Assembly: GCF_004792655.1 (NCBI RefSeq)
Contig: NZ_SRZC01000001.1
Span: 62,001-126,000 of the forward strand
Origin: Palleniella muris
GTDB lineage: Bacteria > Bacteroidota > Bacteroidia > Bacteroidales > Bacteroidaceae
DNA: 64,000 nt
Reading direction: 5' to 3'
Below, one piece after another: positions 1 to 6,974 of the stretch. The position numbers and the translations under genes are program-made. The notes below the pieces were generated by a model, which saw nothing but the letters and a program-made list of their open reading frames with translations, did no database searches and was not told the origin of the DNA. The stretch's first letter is position 1. Every line of letters begins with the position of its first letter.

Positions 1-1
1 C

Positions 2-1186
2 AACTTCTCCATGGCTAACCTTTTCAACAAGAACAAGGAGCACCGCGGCATCATGCCTATCGGCGATGGTGAGGTGATGTCCCTCGGCGCACAGACCAAC
101 GGTACATACTACCAGTCCTACAACATCAACTATTCTACAGGATGGTTTGGCGGCAAGCGTCCTGTATCGCTCAATGTGGGAGCGTTCTTCTCCAAGCAGA
201 CCGACGTTTCTTCAACCTATTACAACAGCAGTTACTACAATAACTACTACAACTACCTCTACGGATACGGCAACAGTGGTTATTATAACAACTACGAGAA
301 CTATTACGACCCGGACAAATACATCCAGCTCTTCGGCGCAAGCCTTGGATGGGGAAAGCGCCTCAACTGGCCTGACGACTATTTCCAGCTGTCTCTCTCC
401 CTTGCATATACACGCTATATGCTGAGAAACTGGAACTACTTCCTCATCACAACAGGTAACTGCAACAACCTCAACCTTAGCGTTGCACTGACACGTCACT
501 CCGTCGACAACCAGCTGTTCCCACGTAAAGGTTCAGAGTTTGAGCTCTCTCTCTCCATCACTCCGCCATGGTCTGCATTCGACGGAAAGGACTATGAGCA
601 CCTTGCCACCAACTACAAGTCGGCCACCTACCAGAAGGAGCAGCAGGAGAAGTACAGATGGATTGAGTACCACAAGTGGAAGTTCAAGTCCAAGACTTAC
701 ACCGCGCTCACCGGCGGACAGAAATGTCTCGTCCTCATGACACGCGTCGAGTTCGGCATTCTCGGCCATTTCAACAAGTACAAGAAATCGCCTTTCGAAA
801 CATACTATATGGGTGGCGACGGCATGTCCGGCTATTCCACGACCTATGCGGAAGAGACCATCGGACTGCGAGGCTACGAGAACGGCTCACTCACTCCTAA
901 CGGCGCAACCGGATATGCTTACGACCGCTTCGCAGTGGAGCTCCGTTACCCATTCCTCCTTGGCAACACCACCATCTACGGACTGGCATTCGCAGAAGCC
1001 GGCAACGCTTGGAGCGACACAAAAGACCTCAATCCGTTTGACATGAAGCGCTCGGCAGGAGCAGGTGTCCGCATCTTCCTCCCGATGGTAGGTCTTATGG
1101 GCATCGACTGGGCGTATGGCTTCGACAAAGTCTACGGCACAAAGGGCGGCTCACAATTCCACTTCATCCTCGGACAAGAGTTCTAA
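2..1186 (+). CDS. bamA: Outer membrane assembly factor BamA, C-terminal barrel (5' end outside window)
   Basis: This is the C-terminal part of an Omp85-family beta-barrel, the core of the machine that folds and inserts outer-membrane proteins. The reading frame is open from the first bases, so the gene starts upstream of the window and the Met at 11 is internal. Visible features are the barrel segment with WFGGKRP (POTRA-to-barrel region), alternating aromatic beta strands, and a C-terminal GLAFAEAGNAW and FHFILGQEF ending in Phe, which is typical of barrel C-termini. An extracellular-loop-like stretch at about 209-310 is almost only Tyr, Asn, Ser and Gly. Three OmpH/Skp-type chaperone genes follow, the usual Bacteroidetes neighbourhood. 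The family call is firm; the N-terminal POTRA domains cannot be checked. Confidence 0.93.
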   Translation, partial: NFSMANLFNKNKEHRGIMPIGDGEVMSLGAQTNGTYYQSYNINYSTGWFGGKRPVSLNVGAFFSKQTDVSSTYYNSSYYNNYYNYLYGYGNSGYYNNYENYYDPDKYIQLFGASLGWGKRLNWPDDYFQLSLSLAYTRYMLRNWNYFLITTGNCNNLNLSVALTRHSVDNQLFPRKGSEFELSLSITPPWSAFDGKDYEHLATNYKSATYQKEQQEKYRWIEYHKWKFKSKTYTALTGGQKCLVLMTRVEFGILGHFNKYKKSPFETYYMGGDGMSGYSTTYAEETIGLRGYENGSLTPNGATGYAYDRFAVELRYPFLLGNTTIYGLAFAEAGNAWSDTKDLNPFDMKRSAGAGVRIFLPMVGLMGIDWAYGFDKVYGTKGGSQFHFILGQEF

Positions 1187-1269
1187 AAGCCACTCCCTGT
1201 CAACACCCCGAAAGAAGGAAACACCTCGGCAGGATAGTGGTTCCCCTACACGAAAAAGGCGGTTCCCCC

Positions 1270-1300
1270 TTTCCCCTGAAGGATAAATGACGTACCTTTG
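1270..1300 (+). promoter_or_regulatory. Bacteroidetes-type promoter upstream of the OmpH cluster
   Basis: A TTTC element at 1270-1273 is followed after 19 bases by TACCTTTG at 1293-1300, matching the TTTG / TAnnTTTG promoter form of Bacteroidetes. It lies about 36 bases before the first OmpH start, so the chaperone genes can be transcribed independently of bamA. Confidence 0.65.
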
Positions 1301-1336
1301 CAGCCGGAAGTATAAACCCTAAAACGAAAAACAGTT

Positions 1337-1846
1337 ATGAAAAAGACACTATTCACACTCGCTCTCCTGCTGACATCGTTGGCAATGTCAGCACAGAAGT
1401 ACGCCCTCCTCGACATGGAATATATCCTTAAGAACATCCCTGCATACGAACGCGCCAACGAACAGCTCGCGCAAGTCAGCAAGAAATGGCAGGCAGAGGT
1501 GGAGGCAGTGAACACAGAAGCGTCCACACTCTACAAGAACTACCAGAACGAGGTAGTCTTCCTCTCACAGGAACAGAAGAAGTCCCGACAGGAAGCTATC
1601 ATGAACAAGGAGCGTCAGGCTGCCGACCTGAAGAAGAAATACTTCGGACCGGAGGGCGAGCTCTTCAAGAAGCGCGAAGCACTCATGACCCCTATACAGG
1701 ACGAAATCTACAACACTGTCAAGGAAATAGCAGAACTCCGCGGCTACTCCATGGTCATCGACCGCTCCGCCGACAACGGAATCATCTACGGCTCGCCACG
1801 AGTGGACATCTCCAACGAGGTGCTTCAGAAGCTCGGCTACCAATAG
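1337..1846 (+). CDS. OmpH/Skp-family periplasmic chaperone, copy 1
   Basis: This is a 169-residue Skp/OmpH-type chaperone expected to hold unfolded outer-membrane proteins in the periplasm for BamA. It has a signal peptide of about 20 residues ending in AMSA, then the family opening KYALLDMEYILKNIPAY, a long charged helical middle (about residues 45-115, coiled coil with many K, E and Q) and a closing segment MVIDRSADNGIIY. That is the usual family architecture and length. The start is the ATG just before the lysine-rich signal peptide. It is the first of three tandem paralogues between bamA and murI. The family is clear; the client proteins of each copy are not. Confidence 0.9.
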   Translation: MKKTLFTLALLLTSLAMSAQKYALLDMEYILKNIPAYERANEQLAQVSKKWQAEVEAVNTEASTLYKNYQNEVVFLSQEQKKSRQEAIMNKERQAADLKKKYFGPEGELFKKREALMTPIQDEIYNTVKEIAELRGYSMVIDRSADNGIIYGSPRVDISNEVLQKLGYQ

Positions 1847-1906
1847 TCCGCAGCCCTGCCGTAACGAAAGAAAGCATAACAATAACAACAAAATAACAAA
1901 ACAACA

Positions 1907-2413
1907 ATGAAAAAGATTATCATCATGCTGATGGCACTCTTGCCAATGGCAGCAATGGCACAGAACGCCAAGTTCGGCCACATCGACACACAGTCCATCA
2001 TGCAGTCAATGCCTGAGTTCATCAAGGCTCGCGGCGAACTCGAAGCTGAGCAGAAGCAGTACGAGAACGAACTCCAGGAGATGCAGAAAGAGCTTCAGGC
2101 TAAGGCAGAGAAATACGAGAAGGAGAAGGCTACAATGAACGCCACTATGCAGCAGTCCACAGAGCAGTCCCTTCAGGAGATGTACACAAAGATACAGCAG
2201 GCTTACCAGGACAACCAGCAGAAAATCCAGAAGGCAAGCCAGGAGAAGCTCCAGCCTATCTCCACAAAGCTCCAGAACGCCATCAAGGCTGTCGGCAAGG
2301 CAGGCAACTACGTCTACATCATGGACATCTCTGCAGGAATCCCTTACATCAGCGAGACCCTCAGCAAGGACATCTCAAGTGACGTCAAGGCTGAACTCAA
2401 CAAAATGAAATAA
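1907..2413 (+). CDS. OmpH/Skp-family periplasmic chaperone, copy 2
   Basis: This 168-residue exported protein is of the same family as its two neighbours. The signal peptide is MKKIIIMLMALLPMAAMAQ. The mature protein begins AKFGHIDTQSIMQSMPEF, matching the family N-terminal strand, and is followed by a Gln/Glu/Lys-rich coiled coil (about residues 45-125) and the C-terminal strand YVYIMDISAGIPYISE. It is probably a trimeric tentacle chaperone for outer-membrane proteins. It lies 60 bases after copy 1 and probably shares its transcript. The glutamine content of the coiled coil is higher than in copy 1, so client preference may differ (inference). Confidence 0.9.
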   Translation: MKKIIIMLMALLPMAAMAQNAKFGHIDTQSIMQSMPEFIKARGELEAEQKQYENELQEMQKELQAKAEKYEKEKATMNATMQQSTEQSLQEMYTKIQQAYQDNQQKIQKASQEKLQPISTKLQNAIKAVGKAGNYVYIMDISAGIPYISETLSKDISSDVKAELNKMK

Positions 2414-2482
2414 ACCCTCCGCGCACCTGTTGTCATGCTCTCAGAAACCGTATGGCAGCAGGTGTGCTTCCTATTATACATT

Positions 2483-3016
2483 ATGAAAAAACTACTGTTC
2501 CTCTCAATACTCCTCGCCACATTGTCCATACAGGCAATGGCACAGGTGAAAATCGGCTATTTCAGCTACGACGCAGCCATAAAGTCCATGCCTGAATACC
2601 AAGCGTCCCTCGACTCCGTGCAAGCAATACGCAAAGAATACGAAGGCGAGGCACAACGTGCAGAAGAGGAGTTCAACACAAAATACGAGGAATTCCTTGA
2701 CAGCTATGACCGCCTCGCGACATCCATACGGCGCAAAAGACAGGCAGAGATGCAGCAACTGCTGGAGTCCAATGTCAAGTTCCGTGAAGAGACACGCCGA
2801 CGCATAAGCCGTACAGAGGAGGAAGCAATGGACGCTCTGCGCATGAAACTCAACGAGAGAGTGCGCCTTGTGGCACAAAAGCATGGCTTCAGCCTCATCC
2901 TCAACACTGACAACAACGCATGCCCGTTCATCGACCCTATGCTCGGTGAGGACATCACAGCACTGCTCAACGAGGACATCACAACACTGTCCGGTGAGGA
3001 AATCAAGCAGAAATAA
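2483..3016 (+). CDS. OmpH/Skp-family periplasmic chaperone, copy 3
   Basis: This is the third tandem OmpH/Skp homologue, 177 residues from the ATG at 2483. An upstream ATG at 2435 would add 16 residues before the signal peptide and is unlikely to be used. The signal peptide runs to about residue 20 (IQAMAQ) and is followed by VKIGYFSYDAAIKSMPEY, an Arg/Glu-rich coiled coil (about residues 45-130) and the C-terminal strand GFSLILNTDNNACPF. Its coiled coil is richer in Arg than those of the other two copies. It sits 20 bases before murI, so it may be co-transcribed with a peptidoglycan precursor gene. Confidence 0.87.
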   Translation: MKKLLFLSILLATLSIQAMAQVKIGYFSYDAAIKSMPEYQASLDSVQAIRKEYEGEAQRAEEEFNTKYEEFLDSYDRLATSIRRKRQAEMQQLLESNVKFREETRRRISRTEEEAMDALRMKLNERVRLVAQKHGFSLILNTDNNACPFIDPMLGEDITALLNEDITTLSGEEIKQK

Positions 3017-3036
3017 CCGTTATACCCTAATCCGAC

Positions 3037-3885
3037 ATGTGCCCAATAGGTATATTCGATTCCGGCTACGGAGGACTTACAATATTGCAGAAACTTCAAG
3101 AACGGCTGCCGCAATATGACTACCTCTACTTAGGCGACAATGCGCGTGCCCCATACGGCTCGCGCTCTTTTGATGTTGTCTATGAATTCACACGCCAAGC
3201 GGTGACGAAACTCTTCGACCTCGGATGCAACCTTGTCATCCTTGGATGCAACACAGCCTCGGCAAAGGCTCTGCGCACCATACAGCAGAACGACCTCATA
3301 GCCTACAACCGCACTCACCCTTCCCCTGACGGCACGCCGGGAAACAGGCGCGTGCTCGGCGTCATACGCCCTACCGTGGAGCAGGTGGGGAGCATAACAA
3401 AGACACGCCACATCGGCTATGTCGCCACCGAAGGCACAGTACGCTCCAACAGCTACGAACTGGAGATAGCGAAATTCTTCCCAGACATCAAGGTCACGGG
3501 GCAGGCATGCCCGCTGTGGGCTGCCATCGTCGAAGCAGGCGAGGCAGACAGCGAAGGCGCAGACTTCTTCGTCAAGAAGCGCATCAGCCAACTGCTCGCC
3601 AAAGACTCACTCATCGACACCATCCTCCTCGGATGCACCCACTACCCTCTCCTGATTGGCTCCCTCCGCAAAGCCGTGCCGGAGCATATCAGAATCATCC
3701 CTCAGGGGGACATCATCGTCGAAAGCCTTGCCGACTATTTCCGCAGGCATCCCGACATGGACGCCCGCTGCTCAAAGGGAGGGACGACGGCGTACCTTAC
3801 CACCGAAAACCCCGAACGCTTCCGCGAATGCGCCAAAATATTCCTGCATCACACAATCGAAGTGGAGCGCACCGACCTCGCATGA
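3037..3885 (+). CDS. murI: Glutamate racemase
   Basis: Glutamate racemase converts L-glutamate to D-glutamate for the peptidoglycan stem peptide, in the cytoplasm, without a cofactor. The 282-residue protein shows the N-terminal GIFDSGYGGL with the catalytic Asp/Ser pair (residues 8-9), the first catalytic Cys at residue 71 in LGCNTASA and the second at residue 200 in LLGCTHYPLL. A short insertion near residues 90-105 (NRTHPSPDG) makes it slightly longer than the usual 265-270 residues. It follows the OmpH genes closely, the common Bacteroidetes order, and links outer-membrane biogenesis with wall precursor supply. A 22-bp-period repeat array begins 17 bases after its stop. Confidence 0.96.
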   Translation: MCPIGIFDSGYGGLTILQKLQERLPQYDYLYLGDNARAPYGSRSFDVVYEFTRQAVTKLFDLGCNLVILGCNTASAKALRTIQQNDLIAYNRTHPSPDGTPGNRRVLGVIRPTVEQVGSITKTRHIGYVATEGTVRSNSYELEIAKFFPDIKVTGQACPLWAAIVEAGEADSEGADFFVKKRISQLLAKDSLIDTILLGCTHYPLLIGSLRKAVPEHIRIIPQGDIIVESLADYFRRHPDMDARCSKGGTTAYLTTENPERFRECAKIFLHHTIEVERTDLA

Positions 3886-3901
3886 TTACACCCCATTTCC
3901 C

Positions 3902-3981
3902 AAAGGTAACACTTTACCATGCAAAGTGTTACCTTTCACCACCTAAAAGGTTACCTTTCGTTCCATGAAAGGTAACCTTTT
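3902..3981. repeat. 22-bp-period array 1 (GGTTACC core, four units)
   Basis: Four semi-palindromic cores of 14 bp begin at 3902, 3923, 3945 and 3968. Examples are AAAGGTAACACTTT, AAAGTGTTACCTTT and AAAGGTAACCTTTT. Spacers of 7-9 bases contain CCATG or CACC. Units 1 and 2 are perfect inverted copies (14-bp stem, 7-base loop), so RNA across them could fold. Five more arrays of this family occur in the window. Confidence 0.85.
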
Positions 3982-3985
3982 GTTT

Positions 3986-4578
3986 TGGCAGAATCTTATG
4001 CTCAAAAATGGAATCCATAATGCATCATATCACTGAAAAGCGTCACTGAAATCTATTAATGTTGTCCGTCAAACGGACACGATACATTGTAATTCATCTG
4101 TTTCCGTGTGGTACGCCCATATCCTCATACACAGCGTACGGAGTTCCCTGTGCTGCGTCCGGATTTTTCTGTGCAGAGAACCGCGTCAGCGGTTCACAAG
4201 ACTATACATTCAGGATAGAAGTGCAATTTCTTGACTATATATTTGCCGCTAACGCGGTTCACAAGACAAGCATATAATGACAATTCTTTATCTGTAAATA
4301 TTAACAATTACGTAGGCGAAAGCATCATTTATGTATGCAATGAGCATGGGAAACCGTAGGTACGGCGTCATTGCGCATAATCGGGCAGACAACATCCTCA
4401 TTGGATATTTCTTCCTTGCATGAAGGACAATGTTACTGACAACGAACACAAACGTTTGTTCCGTCTACTCGCTCCGTCCGCGTGAGATTGTCGCACAAAT
4501 ATCCTTTGACTTGTTTTAGCAGAACAAACTCATAAAGCAACATTTATATACGTGGGGCATACAAAGTTTGCTGTTTTT
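3986..4578. other. Noncoding gap with a pair of hairpin repeats, otherwise unassigned
   Basis: Beyond the array, about 590 bases hold no convincing gene. Two copies of GCGGTTCACAAGAC occur at 4189-4202 and 4254-4267, each completing a small CCGC-4-GCGG hairpin (4179-4194 and 4246-4257). The only ORF (4059-4277) runs through these hairpins and has no recognisable features. No tRNA or known small RNA fold was recognised in 4268-4578. Confidence 0.5.
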
Positions 4579-4610
4579 TTTGTTATTACAGAAAATTGTT
4601 TGTAATTTTG
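4579..4610 (+). promoter_or_regulatory. Bacteroidetes-type promoter for the hemolysin III-type gene
   Basis: TTTG at 4579-4582, exactly 20 bases, then TAATTTTG at 4603-4610: a near-consensus Bacteroidetes promoter. The leader to the ATG at 4677 is about 60 bases. Confidence 0.75.
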
Positions 4611-4676
4611 CATAGGATAAGCTGCTATTGGGCAATTATTGTTGTTTTTATCGGCAGCCATAAACCCTAAGCAAGC

Positions 4677-5291
4677 ATGAGAATAGAAGAAAAAGCAAAC
4701 ACATTAACCCATCTCCTCGGTGCAGTGTTCGCCCTGACATGTATATGGACAGTATGGCCCGCAACGGAGAAAGGCTGGCAGATGACAATGGGTGTCATCT
4801 TTTTCATAACGGGAATGTTCCTCATGTTCCTGTCAAGCACTGTCTATCATCTGCTGCCCAAAGGCAAGGCTAAGGATGCTATGCGCAAGTGCGACCATAT
4901 AAGCATATATGTCATGATAGCCTGTTCCTACACTCCTGTCTGCATCGGAGTGGTGGGAGGCTGGATAGGCTGGGGATTCTTCATCTTCCAATGGCTTGTG
5001 GTTCTTGGCGGAACGGTCTATAAAATAATAGCTATCAACCGTTTCCCAAGGCTTTCCCTCGCCATTTATCTCATCATGGGGTGGAGCGTCCTCGTCATTG
5101 CACCGGAGGCTTGCCGGCATCTCTCCACCACAGCCATGTCACTGATATGCGCGGAAGGTGTCTTCTACACTGCCGGGACATATTTCTTCTCCCACGACAA
5201 TCGCCCGAACTACCACGCCATTTGGCACGTGTTCGTGCTTCTCGGAGCAGCAGCCCATTGGTCTGCCGTACTGAGCATTATCCTTTCATGA
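4677..5291 (+). CDS. Hemolysin III / TrhA-type PAQR membrane protein
   Basis: This is a 204-residue inner-membrane protein with seven predicted membrane segments. It carries the conserved PAQR/hemolysin III residues: SSTVYH (near residue 55), KCDHISIY (near 78) and the C-terminal HAIWHVFVLLGAAAHW, whose His residues bind metal in this superfamily. Members have been linked to membrane-energetics homeostasis; the name hemolysin comes from one historical case and does not imply toxicity here. Length and start (MRIEEKANTLTHLLGA) fit the family exactly. It is monocistronic: it has its own promoter and a bidirectional terminator immediately after it. Confidence 0.9.
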   Translation: MRIEEKANTLTHLLGAVFALTCIWTVWPATEKGWQMTMGVIFFITGMFLMFLSSTVYHLLPKGKAKDAMRKCDHISIYVMIACSYTPVCIGVVGGWIGWGFFIFQWLVVLGGTVYKIIAINRFPRLSLAIYLIMGWSVLVIAPEACRHLSTTAMSLICAEGVFYTAGTYFFSHDNRPNYHAIWHVFVLLGAAAHWSAVLSIILS

Positions 5292-5305
5292 TGATATTTT
5301 CTCGC

Positions 5306-5333
5306 AAAACGCTCCTACTTTGAGGAGCGTTTT
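5306..5333. terminator. Bidirectional terminator
   Basis: The perfect stem AAAACGCTCCT / AGGAGCGTTTT with a 6-base loop sits between convergent genes. The U-rich flank on each strand makes it usable from both sides. The stop codon of the minus-strand gene lies inside the stem. Confidence 0.85.
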
Positions 5334-6748
5334 CTTATTTTCCACCCTGACCAAAAGACAAGCATGGCGACTATCCCTGCCACGAAAATCCACAGCAGGA
5401 CTTCCATTCCGCACATAAACGTGTAAATCCTGCCTGTGTGAACCTCCAGCGCCAACTGCCAAACGGACATCGGCAGTCCCTCGTAACGTTGTGGCTGCGG
5501 GATTGCTTCCGTGCCTTCGTACCATGTCGTGAAGAATTTTCCGCATGCAAAGTCCTTTGAATAACCTGCGACAGCGAGCTTTCCAAACGGTGCTCCGGCT
5601 GTCTCCGGCGCCTTTTCCCCTGTTACAGCATCGACGGCAACGCCACTGTTTCTGTCCCACTCATACATGCCCGTAAACGAGCCGATGAGCCATTTCCCAT
5701 CCCTTTCCTCAAAGACATTAAGCCCCATGACGCTCACCGGCGGTGTTTTCTCCACACGCCGTGGAACGGAACCGAAGTCCTTAAGCGAATAAAAGCCCTC
5801 GGAAGTGGAGAGCAGCCAGTCGCCTTTGTCAGCATCATGGCGCACCATGCGCAGCTTGTCCTGCCACGCATTCTTTGTGTCAAGGACAGAATACGGCACG
5901 GCAGGCGTGCTGCATTTCACAAGTGCTATGAGCACCGGCGGACGCAATGCCCAGCCTGTAAGGCAGAGAAGCATGGTTATCATTATCGTCTTCCGCCCAA
6001 GAAATTCATGCCATTTGTAGCTTATGCGGAACAATTTAGGCATCCTTCCACGCCCTGACGCCCACAGCAGAATGCCTGAAATGCAGAAGAAGATGACAAG
6101 GATGCCAAGAACATCCACAACCACCTTGCCCGGAACGCCGAACAGTTCGCCACTGTGGAGCATGAGGACTGTGCGGAAAAGCGACACCTTGCCTGTATAA
6201 TCCTCAGGCGCTTTGAGTTCATGTGCCGTGAATTCCGTGTATGGCGGCATGGCTGTGTACACCTTGCTGCGTGAGAGGATGACGAGAGTGTCGCCCTTCA
6301 TTATCATGTCCGAGCCTTTGTCTCCTTTGTCCCAAGGTGCGGAAAACTCTTTCCACTCTGCTCCATTGTGGCGATAGGCATTGAAAGGCGACAAGGCAAA
6401 AAGCTCTCCTGACGGTGTACGGACGACAGAACGTATGGTGCGCGCATCGGCACCTTCCGGCATTCCGTCGGAAAACTCCGTGAAGCAGGATGCGCGAGTG
6501 TCGGTAAGAAAAACGCCTCCGGTGCCGTAGATAAGGACAGAATCCCCTGATTTCAATGTCCCGCGCAGCAGTCCGTTGTTCCAATTATCATAATGGAACG
6601 ACTCCGGCAGCAGGTTTCTGCTCACATTTACGTTCCCATACCAATGCCTGTGGTTAAGGATTATCCCTGAAATGCTGAACATCACAAGGAAGAATGAGAA
6701 TACTATGCCTAACCATTTATGCCACTTTCGCCAACTTTTTCCCTTCAT
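5315..6748 (-). CDS. PepSY-associated TM helix family membrane protein
   Basis: This 477-residue membrane protein opens with WRKWHKWLGIVFSFFLVMFSISG, the first helix of the PepSY-associated TM family, with the conserved HKWLG motif. A large extracytoplasmic part follows (about residues 30-200), then two central helices (near 210-230 and 250-275, WHEFLGRKTIMITMLLCLTGW), a second soluble part and a final helix near 445-465. Family members are found with TonB-dependent receptors and are thought to act in ferric-chelate handling or reduction in the envelope, but no receptor is adjacent here. It has its own promoter (6789-6820) and ends at the shared terminator. The family call is good; substrate unknown. 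Confidence 0.8.
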   Translation of the reverse strand: MKGKSWRKWHKWLGIVFSFFLVMFSISGIILNHRHWYGNVNVSRNLLPESFHYDNWNNGLLRGTLKSGDSVLIYGTGGVFLTDTRASCFTEFSDGMPEGADARTIRSVVRTPSGELFALSPFNAYRHNGAEWKEFSAPWDKGDKGSDMIMKGDTLVILSRSKVYTAMPPYTEFTAHELKAPEDYTGKVSLFRTVLMLHSGELFGVPGKVVVDVLGILVIFFCISGILLWASGRGRMPKLFRISYKWHEFLGRKTIMITMLLCLTGWALRPPVLIALVKCSTPAVPYSVLDTKNAWQDKLRMVRHDADKGDWLLSTSEGFYSLKDFGSVPRRVEKTPPVSVMGLNVFEERDGKWLIGSFTGMYEWDRNSGVAVDAVTGEKAPETAGAPFGKLAVAGYSKDFACGKFFTTWYEGTEAIPQPQRYEGLPMSVWQLALEVHTGRIYTFMCGMEVLLWIFVAGIVAMLVFWSGWKIRKRSSK

Positions 6749-6788
6749 TTTTGTTTCAAAAGTCTATATGTTTTCGTCAAATCCGTTA

Positions 6789-6820
6789 CAAAGGTAGTCA
6801 GAAATCACGACACCCACAAT
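6789..6820 (-). promoter_or_regulatory. Bacteroidetes-type promoter for the PepSY-type gene
   Basis: On the minus strand ATTG (6820-6817), 20 bases, then TACCTTTG (6796-6789). The leader to the start at 6748 is about 35 bases. Confidence 0.65.
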
Positions 6821-6838
6821 ACTTAAAAACAATGATTT

Positions 6839-6870
6839 CTTGCTTTTATTCATTTTTCTTTGTAACTTTG
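6839..6870 (+). promoter_or_regulatory. Bacteroidetes-type promoter for the helicase gene
   Basis: CTTG at 6839-6842, 20 bases, TAACTTTG at 6863-6870. It is divergent from the PepSY-gene promoter. The leader to the GTG start is about 100 bases and contains TTTGCAT twice, 12 bases apart (near 6921 and 6933). Confidence 0.65.
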
Positions 6871-6974
6871 CAGAAACGAAGCGGCACCTCAGCAATCAAG
6901 AGCAAGCTCTATTGCGTTCGGTTTGCATTCGCTTTGCATAAAAGATTGCAACCATAATCCTAAGACAACAGCAC

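Noticed and set aside
147..425. Thr/Ile-rich and Val-rich open frames in bamA
   Set aside because: These are other-frame readings of the Tyr/Asn low-complexity loop.
3902..3981. CRISPR array interpretation of the 22-bp-period arrays
   Set aside because: Spacers are only 7-9 bases and partly conserved, repeats are degenerate palindromes, arrays are short and dispersed, and no cas genes occur.
4059..4277. Possible 72-residue protein in the gap after murI
   Set aside because: The frame runs through two hairpin repeats, has no promoter at a suitable place and no recognisable sequence.
4677..5291. Haemolytic toxin role for the hemolysin III-type protein
   Set aside because: The name is historical; the protein is a PAQR-type integral membrane protein without an export signal or toxin features.
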